Assembly (NCBI RefSeq): GCF_024189315.1
Contig: NZ_JAIZEO010000003.1
Span: 620,001-684,000, forward strand
Direction of reading: 5' to 3'
DNA: 64,000 bases
From: Halobacillus sp. A5
Lineage (GTDB): Bacteria; Bacillota; Bacilli; Bacillales; Halobacillaceae
In this document: positions 1 to 7,169 of the stretch, piece by piece
Layout of the letters: every line of letters starts with the position of its first letter
Numbering within the stretch: position 1 is the first letter of the stretch
Translations under genes and position numbers: made by a program
Notes under the pieces: model-generated
The model's database searches: none
The model's input: only the letters and a program-made list of their open reading frames with translations
What the model was told of the DNA's origin: nothing

Positions 1-390
1 GCGACAGCTCCATTATTCATGGTTATTTACCTTGCAGCTTTACAAGGGGTGCCGAAGAATTTATACGAAGCGGCCGAGCTTGATGGAGCTAATGTGTTGC
101 AGCGTTTCTGGCACATAACTGTGCCTCAGCTTCGACCGATTACTTCATTTGTTGTCATTATGGGATTAATTGGCACATTCCAATTATTTGATCAATCGTA
201 CATTTTCTCAGGGGGATCCGGAGGACCATCAAATTCTACACTTACTGTCGTGCTCCTTATTTATCAATATGCCTTCAAATCTTTAGGCACTATGGGGTAC
301 GCAACAGCCATTGCATTTATGCTGGCACTGATTATTTTAATTGCAAGTATACTTCAACGGGTGCTTTCGAAGGAAGAACAATTCAATTAA
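1..390 (+). CDS. Carbohydrate ABC transporter permease (MalF/UgpA type), 5' truncated
   Basis: This is the C-terminal part of an inner-membrane permease of the binding-protein-dependent sugar ABC family; the reading frame is open to base 1, so the start lies outside the window. The visible part carries the EAA loop (EAAELDGAN followed by F-x3-T-x-P-x-L), which docks on the ATPase, and at least two hydrophobic segments after it. It ends 15 bases before the next permease gene, so the two form a heterodimeric permease in one operon. The sugar substrate cannot be told from this part; the binding protein and regulator presumably lie upstream. Confidence 0.9.
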   Translation, partial: ATAPLFMVIYLAALQGVPKNLYEAAELDGANVLQRFWHITVPQLRPITSFVVIMGLIGTFQLFDQSYIFSGGSGGPSNSTLTVVLLIYQYAFKSLGTMGYATAIAFMLALIILIASILQRVLSKEEQFN

Positions 391-405
391 TGGAGGGGAT
401 CAAAG

Positions 406-1233
406 ATGGAAAGAAAAAGGTCGTGGGCAAAGAAACTGTTATATGTTGTGTTGATCACCTATGCGTTAATTACATTAGTTCCCTTCGTTTGGGCGCTATC
501 ATCATCTTTCAAAACGTTTGCTGAAATATCGAGCGGTGTAATGAGCTTTATCCCAAGAGAATTCACATTTGAGAATTATAAACAAATCTTTATCGAAGAG
601 GAGCTCTTTTTTCGCTGGCTTTCAAACTCCGTTGCGATAGCGGGAGGTGGGACAGCACTTAACCTGCTGTTTAATTCAATGGCAGGGTATGCACTCGCAA
701 GGATAAGTTTTCCGGGTAAACGGGTGTGGTTTATGCTTATTCTAGCCGTGATCATGATTCCTGTTCAAGTTACAATGATTCCTAACTATTTAATTCTTAA
801 AGAGCTGGGCTGGCTCAACAGCTACCAGGGAATGATTGTTCCAGCCATGATCAATGCCACATTTATATTTATGATGAGACAGTTCTTTATTAACTTTCCG
901 AAAGAATTAGAGGAAGCAGCCTCACTTGACGGGCTTGGAAGGTTCGGCATGTTTTTGAAGGTAGTACTTCCGTTAGCCAAGCCGGCACTGGCAGCTCAAG
1001 CCATTTTCGTATTTATGGGCTTTTGGAATGACTTTATGCGACCTCTGATTATTATGACGGACGCTGATATGTATACGTTAACTGTAGGACTTAATTCATT
1101 TAAAGGGCAATACGTAACTTATTGGAACTATATTATGGCAGCTTCCATGGTCTTCACCCTGCCTGTCCTTGTAATCTATATGTTCTTTAACAAGTTCTTC
1201 ATGAAAGGCCTTTCGTTTACTGCAGATAAATAA
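406..1233 (+). CDS. Carbohydrate ABC transporter permease (MalG/AraQ type)
   Basis: The product is a 275-residue permease, the usual length for the second subunit of sugar ABC importers. It has an N-terminal membrane segment at about residues 11-33, a periplasm-type loop with the F-x-NY motif, four or five further hydrophobic segments and the EAA loop (EAASLDGLGRF...PLAKP) at about residues 167-190. The start follows a ggagggg Shine-Dalgarno. No ATPase gene follows; many such importers share the MsmX-type ATPase encoded elsewhere (family knowledge). The substrate is unknown. The gene appears to end its operon, because a different kind of gene with its own ribosome site follows. Confidence 0.9.
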   Translation: MERKRSWAKKLLYVVLITYALITLVPFVWALSSSFKTFAEISSGVMSFIPREFTFENYKQIFIEEELFFRWLSNSVAIAGGGTALNLLFNSMAGYALARISFPGKRVWFMLILAVIMIPVQVTMIPNYLILKELGWLNSYQGMIVPAMINATFIFMMRQFFINFPKELEEAASLDGLGRFGMFLKVVLPLAKPALAAQAIFVFMGFWNDFMRPLIIMTDADMYTLTVGLNSFKGQYVTYWNYIMAASMVFTLPVLVIYMFFNKFFMKGLSFTADK

Positions 1234-1287
1234 ACCCTTTTAACTATGGTAAAATGGTATAAATGAAGATTTATCAGGAGGGTTTAT

Positions 1288-1902
1288 ATGTTCAAAAAGA
1301 TGGCAACTGATGCTTTAGGATTAAGTGATATAGGCAGTGTGATCGCTCCTGAGGATTATGATAAAGTAGATGCCGATGATTATGTAATGCATGAGGATGG
1401 CGAGAAAATTTATTTCTTAATAAAGTCTAAAGCAGATGAATATTGCTTTACAAACAAAGCTCTTATTCACGTCGATGGTACAAGTGCTACAAGTAAAAAA
1501 AGAACGTTACGCCGCTATTCTTACTACTCACATACTTTCTCCAATATCGAATTAGAAACAGCTGGAACGATTGATTTAGATGTCGAATTAAAATTTATTC
1601 TTGGCGGTGAAGAATTCGATATTGATGTGCATAAGAAGTTTATAGAAGAAGTGAAGGATTTATATAAGTCTCTTCTTAAAATAGCGGAGATTTCAGAAGA
1701 AAACCAAGCATTCTCTGAATATGCGCATCAGAGCCTAAATACGGCTTCAGCAACGCTGCAAAACAGCAGAACACACGAAACGCGATTGTCCCATGAATTC
1801 AGGGATATTAATGAAACCACATTTAATTGGTTATTAGAGACGAAGAATCAATATCACATTAAAGATTTTGGTCATGTATTTGAATTATTTATAAAAAATT
1901 AG
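1288..1902 (+). CDS. yvbH: PH-domain protein, YvbH family
   Basis: The 204-residue product has no signal peptide or membrane segment. The N-terminal 120 residues look like a bacterial pleckstrin-homology domain (bPH_1), with alternating beta strands around a YCFTNKALIHVDG segment. The C-terminal part (about 125-204) is helical and matches my memory of the YvbH-type oligomerisation region. B. subtilis YvbH has the same length. The function is unknown; bacterial PH domains of this type form oligomeric rings. The start follows a caggagggtt Shine-Dalgarno, and the gene is monocistronic, closed by a strong terminator. Confidence 0.75.
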   Translation: MFKKMATDALGLSDIGSVIAPEDYDKVDADDYVMHEDGEKIYFLIKSKADEYCFTNKALIHVDGTSATSKKRTLRRYSYYSHTFSNIELETAGTIDLDVELKFILGGEEFDIDVHKKFIEEVKDLYKSLLKIAEISEENQAFSEYAHQSLNTASATLQNSRTHETRLSHEFRDINETTFNWLLETKNQYHIKDFGHVFELFIKN

Positions 1903-1908
1903 CCGTAT

Positions 1909-1947
1909 AAAAATAGAACTTCCAATTTTTATGGAAGTTCTATTTTT
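1909..1947. terminator. Intrinsic terminator after yvbH
   Basis: A perfect stem of about 15 bp (aaaaatagaacttcc with ggaagttctattttt, about 8-base loop) starts six bases after the stop codon. A and T runs on both sides could make it bidirectional. Confidence 0.85.
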
Positions 1948-2179
1948 ATTGTCTTTTTTAGTTCGTGAACTAAGAAGCTCTAAAGAGTATTCCAGGTCAC
2001 GCAGTGTTTGAATTTATTAAAACATCAGTTCATTGAATGAGTCTGGAGTGCCGCGATTTAATCCTGTTGGAGTTCTAAATGTGACAAAGTCCCTAAACGA
2101 TTTAAAAAAATATGTCTAGAATAAGAACATTCAATTGGCAAATCCTATGATTGAAATCATAAACGAGGAGGGTGGACAA

Positions 2180-2374
2180 ATGGGAAGAGATGAGCATAAT
2201 AAATCGAATGCCAGAAAGAAACAAAAACTGTCTCAAACACCTAAGCAAGAGAAGAACGATGGTTTAGATGTAGAGTTTGCTCAGGATATGGCTGATCAAG
2301 ACGATATAGAAGCAATGAAACGCAGTGAAGCTGCAGACCGCCGAGCGAACCACGAAAGTAAAAGAAGACGTTAA
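2180..2374 (+). CDS. yfhD: YfhD-like small hydrophilic protein
   Basis: A 64-residue, highly charged and probably disordered protein beginning MGRDEHNKSNARKKQK and ending in a basic HESKRRR tail. I chose this ATG because it has a strong gaggagggtgg Shine-Dalgarno; an upstream in-frame ATG at 2135 has none. The pattern (MGR start, LxQTPK, DGxDVEFAxxxAD, AxxRA) resembles the YfhD family of Bacillaceae, whose function is unknown to me. It stands alone, with a hairpin after it. Confidence 0.65.
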   Translation: MGRDEHNKSNARKKQKLSQTPKQEKNDGLDVEFAQDMADQDDIEAMKRSEAADRRANHESKRRR

Positions 2375-2383
2375 ATATACCAG

Positions 2384-2418
2384 GCACTCAGTTTGAACCA
2401 GAAGCTGAGTGCTTTATT
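2384..2418 (+). terminator. Probable terminator after the YfhD-like gene
   Basis: An 8-bp stem (gcactcag/ctgagtgc) is followed by a short, imperfect T tract (tttatta). Confidence 0.55.
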
Positions 2419-2539
2419 AGATTGTACTGTTATAATTATTTGTACAGTTTGTTTTGTTTTAACTTTCGACATTTTATGATATACTTCGTAACTGTATTGA
2501 AAAAATAATGTAATATTTAAAAAATGGAGGGAAATACTT

Positions 2540-3433
2540 ATGCAACATGTTCGTAAATGGCTGCCGGCTGTCTTATTAGGATCATCATTAATACTAAGCG
2601 CCTGTGGCGGAGATTCAGATTCAGAGTCAGAGTCCTCTGGTGACGACGGGGATGAATCTGGCGATAAAGAAGTCAGTATCGGGATGAACAACTGGGCAGA
2701 AAATATAGCCGTATCAAATATGTGGAAAATTATTTTAGAAGAAGAAGGTTATGAAGTAGAGTTAGAACAAGTTGAAAAAGGCGTGCTGTATGAAGCACTT
2801 GCTGAGGGTGATTTGGACATCGGAATGGAAATCTGGCTTCCAAATACAGATGCTTCCTTCTATGAGCAGTATGAGGAAGATATTGATTGGCGTGAAACAT
2901 GGTACGAAGGTACCGAGCTTGGACTTGTTGTGCCAGAATATATGGAAGATGTTAATTCTGTAGAAGATTTAAATGATCACTCGGATGAGCTGGACGGGCA
3001 AATCGTTGGAATAGATTCTGGAGCAAGCATCATGTCTCTTACAGATGACGCTATCGAAGAATATGACCTTGACTATTCATTAGCAGCATCCTCTGAAGGC
3101 TCTATGATGACAGAATTGACAAACGCTATGGAAAATGAAGAACCGATTGTCGTTACACACTGGACTCCTCACTGGGCATTTTCTGAAATGGACCTTAAAT
3201 TCTTAGAAGATCCTGAAAATGTATATGGAGATTCCGAGGATATTTCTTATGCAGCCAGGCTGGATTTAGAAGAAGACAATCCAGAATTAGTTGAGATGTT
3301 TGATAACTTTATGCTTGATGATCAGCAATTAGGCGAACTAATGTCTTCAATTAATGAAGCGGAATCTGAAGAAGAAGGCGCACAGGAGTGGATTGACGAA
3401 AACCAAGATGTAATTGATGAATGGATGGAGTAA
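2540..3433 (+). CDS. Glycine betaine/proline-type ABC substrate-binding lipoprotein (OpuAC family), solitary
   Basis: A 297-residue secreted lipoprotein: N-terminal signal with lipobox LSAC (Cys22), then a Ser/Asp/Glu-rich linker of about 25 residues and a periplasmic-binding-protein fold of the OpuAC/ProX family. Aromatic patches typical of the quaternary-ammonium cage are visible (NNWAEN, MEIWLPN, THWTPHWAF). It should bind glycine betaine or a related osmolyte outside the membrane. The protein is extremely acidic, as in halophiles. No permease or ATPase gene adjoins it; it is monocistronic between two terminators, so it must share a transporter encoded elsewhere or act as a stand-alone sensor or binder. 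Substrate assignment rests on family resemblance. Confidence 0.85.
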   Translation: MQHVRKWLPAVLLGSSLILSACGGDSDSESESSGDDGDESGDKEVSIGMNNWAENIAVSNMWKIILEEEGYEVELEQVEKGVLYEALAEGDLDIGMEIWLPNTDASFYEQYEEDIDWRETWYEGTELGLVVPEYMEDVNSVEDLNDHSDELDGQIVGIDSGASIMSLTDDAIEEYDLDYSLAASSEGSMMTELTNAMENEEPIVVTHWTPHWAFSEMDLKFLEDPENVYGDSEDISYAARLDLEEDNPELVEMFDNFMLDDQQLGELMSSINEAESEEEGAQEWIDENQDVIDEWME

Positions 3434-3443
3434 CAGTATGAGA

Positions 3444-3475
3444 ACAGCCTGCTTAAATAGCGGGCTGTTTTTTTT
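3444..3475 (+). terminator. Intrinsic terminator after the betaine-binding protein gene
   Basis: The stem acagcctgc/gcgggctgt (one G-T pair) is followed by eight T. Confidence 0.9.
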
Positions 3476-3578
3476 ATAATACTGCCAGGAAGAAGTGGAT
3501 GAAAAATATTGAAGTTTAACATCGCTCCTGAGCGGAAACATAGTAATTATAAATCAGATAATGAAGAAAAAGGAGTCG

Positions 3579-4397
3579 ATGTCGTTTATGGATTTAAATA
3601 AAGAAATTAAGAAACTGGAGAACATACAATTAGAAAAGCCTCAACAGGTATTTACGATGTATTTGAATACGGATCCCTCTGACCCGGATCAACAGGGAGG
3701 AGAATGGAAAATACATTTAAAAAATGGCTTGAATAACTTTGAATCTTATTTGAAAGAAGATGGTGACCCGGATGAAAAAAGAAATTTCTGGACCGTAAAG
3801 GAAAAAGTTCAAAATTATATTGAAGAGAATGAACAAAATTTTGCCAAAAGCGCTGTAATTATAGCAACAGGTGACGATACCATATGGTTTGCGGAACGTT
3901 TCCAAATGCCGGTAGAAAGCGAATTTTACTGGGAATCCTCCCCGGTATTGGATCAATTGAAGCAGATGAGGGAGAAGTTTCCTAAAACAGGAATTATTTT
4001 AACTCAGAAAAATCAGATCAAATGTATTGATGCAAACCTGGGAATGGTTAACGACACCCAACTATTTGAGCTTGACTTGGATACTGAAGACTGGAAGCAG
4101 CATCAGGGTCCTCATAGAGCAAATGCTTCTATGGGATCAGGCGGAGCAAAAAATACAAAACAGGATCAGTTTCAAGAGCGCTTTGATGCTAACCGTTATC
4201 GTTGGTATAAGAGCGTCGCACCTAAGTTAGACAAACTGGCTAAAGAATATGAATGGGAGCGCATTTATATGGTCGGAGATAAAGAAGAACTAAAGGATTT
4301 GGAAGATAATATGAATAAACCTGTAAATGATTTTGTTAATAAGAATTTATTAGACCATGAAGAAACAAAAGTCGTGGACGAAGTTGTCCGACAATAA
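3579..4397 (+). CDS. VLRF1/eRF1-like (baeRF) release-factor family protein
   Basis: A 272-residue cytoplasmic protein resembling the bacterial members of the archaeo-eukaryotic release factor superfamily (annotated in bacilli as VLRF1 family aeRF1-type release factor). The N-terminal half has the VFTMYLNTDP...W..HLKNGL start typical of that group. The middle domain (about 90-180) is Rossmann-like, and a Gly-rich loop G-S-G-G-A-K at 186-191 followed by Q-x-F-x-x-R-F sits where GGQ is found in eRF1. In Vms1/VLRF1 proteins this loop cleaves peptidyl-tRNA on stalled ribosomes; that activity is an inference here. Start choice is uncertain: an aaaggag Shine-Dalgarno lies 3 bases before this ATG and 12 before the ATG at 3588. 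Monocistronic. Confidence 0.7.
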   Translation: MSFMDLNKEIKKLENIQLEKPQQVFTMYLNTDPSDPDQQGGEWKIHLKNGLNNFESYLKEDGDPDEKRNFWTVKEKVQNYIEENEQNFAKSAVIIATGDDTIWFAERFQMPVESEFYWESSPVLDQLKQMREKFPKTGIILTQKNQIKCIDANLGMVNDTQLFELDLDTEDWKQHQGPHRANASMGSGGAKNTKQDQFQERFDANRYRWYKSVAPKLDKLAKEYEWERIYMVGDKEELKDLEDNMNKPVNDFVNKNLLDHEETKVVDEVVRQ

Positions 4398-4418
4398 TTA
4401 ACAATATATTCAAATAAT

Positions 4419-4453
4419 AAAGAGAGCTGGACTGCGGTTCAGCTCTCTTTTTA
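4419..4453 (+). terminator. Intrinsic terminator
   Basis: The stem aaagagagctg/cagctctcttt carries a T-rich tail and closes the release-factor gene. Confidence 0.85.
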
Positions 4454-4564
4454 ATGTTATTTATAGAACGCTGCCAAAACAGTTGGTGTCTCTAGTTATA
4501 CATGATAAGAGTCTATATGATAGAATAATATTCAATAAAAATAACCATAGAGGAGTTTTCATAT

Positions 4565-4870
4565 ATGTACGTCGTCGATTCAACTGTGGTTGTTCCTGAT
4601 CATAAAGCAGATGAATTAATTTCTATTTATCAAAACCGTTCCCGGTTGGTTGACGAGGCAGAAGGGTTTCTATCCTTTCAATTGCTGCAAAACGAACGTA
4701 AAAAGGGAGAATTAACGGTACACATGGAATGGAAAGATAAATCTTCCTATTTAAATTGGGCAAGAAGCGAACAATTCAAAAAGATCCACGAGCTTGAAAA
4801 GAATTACCCGGACCAAGAACTGCAGGGAATTGTTCCGCAGGTTAAAAAATATGAGGTCGTAGCTTTATGA
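4565..4870 (+). CDS. Antibiotic-biosynthesis-monooxygenase (ABM) / heme-monooxygenase-like protein
   Basis: A 101-residue protein with the ferredoxin-like ABM fold seen in IsdG/HmoA: an opening beta strand, the GFLSFQLL strand, and the W-x9-H pair (Trp65, His75) in SSYLNWARSEQFKKIHE, which in IsdG-type enzymes are the ruffling Trp and the heme-ligand His. The catalytic Asn usually found at about residue 6-7 is not seen (the sequence there is VVDSTVVV), so heme-degrading activity is doubtful. Its stop codon overlaps the start of the next gene by 4 bases (ATGA), so it is translationally coupled to the B12-binding/STAS cluster. The Shine-Dalgarno is agagga. It could be a sensor or small-molecule oxygenase rather than a heme oxygenase. 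Confidence 0.7.
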   Translation: MYVVDSTVVVPDHKADELISIYQNRSRLVDEAEGFLSFQLLQNERKKGELTVHMEWKDKSSYLNWARSEQFKKIHELEKNYPDQELQGIVPQVKKYEVVAL

Positions 4871-5223
4871 TTAATCGGGAAAAAGATCGGTTAGTACTTC
4901 AGATAGTTGAAGAAATCTATGCAGCTTATCCATTTCTTTGGGAACGGTTTGGCCAAAATGGCCGGGAGCGTACAGAAGAGGACAACTACCATCATCTTGA
5001 TCATTTATATGCAGCCTATGAGATGAAGAGTGCTGCCTTCTTTTTAGACTATACATCTTGGCTGCAAAATGTATTAACTTCACGCGGCGTAGGCACCGAG
5101 TTAATTATAGACAATTATGAGCGCTTAATTAAGAACTTAGACAAGGTGGATTGGGAAAACAAAGACGAAAAGGATTCATTTATTAATCACTTAAAACTCG
5201 CGCTTGAAAAAATGCGTGAGTGA
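4867..5223 (+). CDS. Helical protein of unknown function in the B12/STAS cluster
   Basis: The 118-residue product is predominantly helical, soluble and without cysteines. A central NYHHLDHLYAAYEM...FFLDYTSWLQNVLTSRGV segment (about residues 40-75) is the best-ordered part. From memory, similar helical segments occur at the N-terminus of longer cobalamin-binding-like proteins, so this may be the detached N-terminal domain of such a sensor; certainty is low. It overlaps the ABM gene by 4 bases and is followed 21 bases later by the B12-binding gene, which fits a multiprotein complex. I do not assign a biochemical function. Confidence 0.7.
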   Translation: MINREKDRLVLQIVEEIYAAYPFLWERFGQNGRERTEEDNYHHLDHLYAAYEMKSAAFFLDYTSWLQNVLTSRGVGTELIIDNYERLIKNLDKVDWENKDEKDSFINHLKLALEKMRE

Positions 5224-5244
5224 GGTAAGTAAGAGGTGAAGATT

Positions 5245-5904
5245 TTGACAAAGCATCATGAAAAGTTGGCACACTACTTTCTTAAAGGCGATGAGGAAGA
5301 GGCTTTAGTCTATATCGAACAGTTGCTGTTAGAATACCCCAGGCTCTATTTATATGAAGATATCATTACCCCTGCTATGTATTTCGTAGGAGAACTCTGG
5401 GAGAGAAATGAAATCTCTGTAGCAGATGAACATTTGGCTACAGCTATTTGTGATTTTGTATTATCAAAGGTCGAAGCTGATACTCTATCTATTCGCGGAG
5501 ATCATCAGAAGAGGTTAAAAGCTTTGTTATTTGGAGTTGAGGACGAGCAGCATTATATAGGTTTAAAGATGGTTGCAGAATCTTTTAAAGAACAAGGATG
5601 GCGTGTTCGATATCTGGGACCGAACCTGGAAATGAACCACTCCCTCATCCAGATTCATCATTATAAACCTCACGTAATCGGCTTATCTGCTGCCCTTTCC
5701 TACCGCCTGCCTACACTAAAAGAGCTTGTAAAGGAATTTCTTACATTGGAGTGGAAGCCAATCATTATGATTGGTGGACGGATGGCAAGAAAATTTGAAC
5801 TTGAAGAACTGGAGTCGGACCAGGTTATAATTATAAAGGATCTTAATCACTTAAATAAATGGTTTAACGACGGAAGGGCAGGCGTAGTTAATGAAACAAG
5901 CTGA
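5245..5904 (+). CDS. Stand-alone cobalamin (B12)-binding protein with CarH-like motifs
   Basis: A 219-residue soluble protein with two domains: a helical B12 cap domain (about 1-85) and a Rossmann-like B12-binding domain (about 90-205). The cap carries W-x9-EH (Trp52, Glu62, His63), the arrangement that in CarH photoreceptors covers the upper face of adenosylcobalamin. The binding domain has E-x-H-x-x-G (101-106, with His103 the lower ligand), a GLSAAL strand and an MIGG loop (177-178). There is no DNA-binding domain, unlike CarH/LitR. TTG at 5245 is preferred because an aggtga Shine-Dalgarno sits seven bases upstream; a GTG at 5236 overlaps that site. It overlaps the STAS gene by 14 bases. 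Likely a light or B12 sensor; an inactive relic of a methyltransferase corrinoid protein is the alternative. Confidence 0.85.
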   Translation: MTKHHEKLAHYFLKGDEEEALVYIEQLLLEYPRLYLYEDIITPAMYFVGELWERNEISVADEHLATAICDFVLSKVEADTLSIRGDHQKRLKALLFGVEDEQHYIGLKMVAESFKEQGWRVRYLGPNLEMNHSLIQIHHYKPHVIGLSAALSYRLPTLKELVKEFLTLEWKPIIMIGGRMARKFELEELESDQVIIIKDLNHLNKWFNDGRAGVVNETS

Positions 5905-6652
5905 CCGTGCCTTTCCCTTACCTTATTATAAAATTAATAAAAATTTCACCGTACAGACTTATTCAGAAGAGGCATTTAAGCTGTGGGGAAATCAGGAAAA
6001 CCTTCTTCATATAATAGACGAAGAAAGTATCGAAAAAGTTAAAAAGTGGATTTCTCCAGACATTCATAAATCTTCGGTGGAAGCTCATTTAAAACCGGTT
6101 AATGGCGGGAATGATCCTTTAACTGCCGATGTTTATACTACATGGAATAACGATTTGTATGCAGAAGTAATTCTCATGATGAAAGACGATAAGTTGAACA
6201 GAGTGACTAAAACATTAAATCAACTCAGGTCTCGTTTGAACGATACAAATTTTGAATTACTTGAAGAAAAAGAGAAGCTTGAGGAAGCCATTGATCAGAA
6301 CAATAAACTTTCCGCTCCTTTCATTGAACTTACTTTAAACACTGCGTTGATTCCACTGTTTGGAGATATTACATCTGATAAGTTTCACACCGTTGAAGAA
6401 GGTTTGCTTCATGCTTCTCAAAAAGAGGATATTGACCGTCTTCTATTTGATTTTACAGCAGTTGGCGAGATCCACAGAGAGGGGATCCATGTACTGACAG
6501 ACATGATGACCTCTCTATTTTACATGGGAACAGAGATTATCGTTATTGGAGTAAAGCCACAGCAGGCCAAACAGCTTCACGAGCTCAATTTGCCGCTTAA
6601 CGTACAGTTTATTCATTCTTTACAGCAGGCGGTTGCAAAATACTGTACCTGA
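5891..6652 (+). CDS. PAS/coiled-coil/STAS signalling protein (RsbR-like)
   Basis: A 253-residue soluble protein. Residues 1-100 look like a PAS-type sensor domain; 101-140 form a coiled coil (LNQLRSRLND...EEKEKLEEAI) of the kind that links sensor to output in RsbR; 141-250 form a STAS domain (ELTLNTALIPLFGDIT, LLFDFTAV, GTEIIVIGVKPQQA). Thr161 and Thr189 lie where the phosphorylated threonines of RsbR proteins are found (by recalled pattern, not alignment). It would act in a stressosome-like complex or as an anti-anti-sigma factor. The start overlaps the end of the B12-binding gene by 14 bases, implying coupled translation and a shared pathway. No RsbT-like kinase or phosphatase gene adjoins. 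Confidence 0.8.
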   Translation: MKQADRAFPLPYYKINKNFTVQTYSEEAFKLWGNQENLLHIIDEESIEKVKKWISPDIHKSSVEAHLKPVNGGNDPLTADVYTTWNNDLYAEVILMMKDDKLNRVTKTLNQLRSRLNDTNFELLEEKEKLEEAIDQNNKLSAPFIELTLNTALIPLFGDITSDKFHTVEEGLLHASQKEDIDRLLFDFTAVGEIHREGIHVLTDMMTSLFYMGTEIIVIGVKPQQAKQLHELNLPLNVQFIHSLQQAVAKYCT

Positions 6653-6920
6653 GGTAAAGACAAAAGCACTTGTCACTTTGTATTAGAAAACTTGTTCTAT
6701 GGTTCGCTGTAAATTTGTATTAGAAAGTTATATTTGATTAAAATTGTGGAATACATCCTATATGAAGGACACAGTTGAATAAAAAGGGATGGATATTCCC
6801 ATAATTCAGGGGTGCTGCGCAAGGAGTTCCTGCTCCAAGTATTACAGGGTACTTCTATGTCTTCCCGTTCAGTGTAGTCCAACTTAAGATAATAAAATTA
6901 TGAAAGATAGGTGATTAAAC
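6653..6920. other. Non-coding gap between the STAS gene and copZ
   Basis: These 268 bases hold no convincing gene or strong terminator. A minus-strand open frame here has no Shine-Dalgarno and unusual composition. Confidence 0.5.
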
Positions 6921-7127
6921 ATGCAACTTACTTTAGAAGTAAATGGAATGAGTTGTGAACACTGTGAGAAATCAGTAAAGAATGCTTTAAATTCACTGGA
7001 AGGAGTCCATGGGGTTAATATCGATCTTGACAGTGGAAAAGTCGATGTTACTTTTGATGATGCCTATGTGACAAAAGCTATGATGAAAGAAGCTATTGAA
7101 GCCCAGGGCTATGAGCCGGTGGGTTAA
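6921..7127 (+). CDS. copZ: Copper chaperone CopZ
   Basis: A 68-residue heavy-metal-associated (HMA) domain, the full length of CopZ, with the metal site GMSCEHC (Cys12, Cys15). It carries Cu(I) in the cytoplasm and hands it to the CopA ATPase (family knowledge). Here it stands alone: no copA or csoR gene adjoins, unlike the csoR-copZ-copA operon of B. subtilis. The upstream region shows a recognisable gataggtga Shine-Dalgarno but no copper operator I can identify. It is followed by a shared convergent terminator. Confidence 0.9.
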   Translation: MQLTLEVNGMSCEHCEKSVKNALNSLEGVHGVNIDLDSGKVDVTFDDAYVTKAMMKEAIEAQGYEPVG

Positions 7128-7132
7128 TGAAA

Positions 7133-7166
7133 AGAAGCCCAATTCGGAAATGCGAATTGGGCCTTC
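7133..7166. terminator. Bidirectional terminator between copZ and coat genes
   Basis: A perfect stem gcccaattcg/cgaattgggc with flanking agaa/ttct lies between convergent genes. Confidence 0.8.
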
Positions 7167-7169
7167 TAT

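Noticed and set aside
6697-6882. 61-residue minus-strand frame between the STAS gene and copZ
   Set aside because: TTG start without ribosome site and atypical composition; no support for coding.
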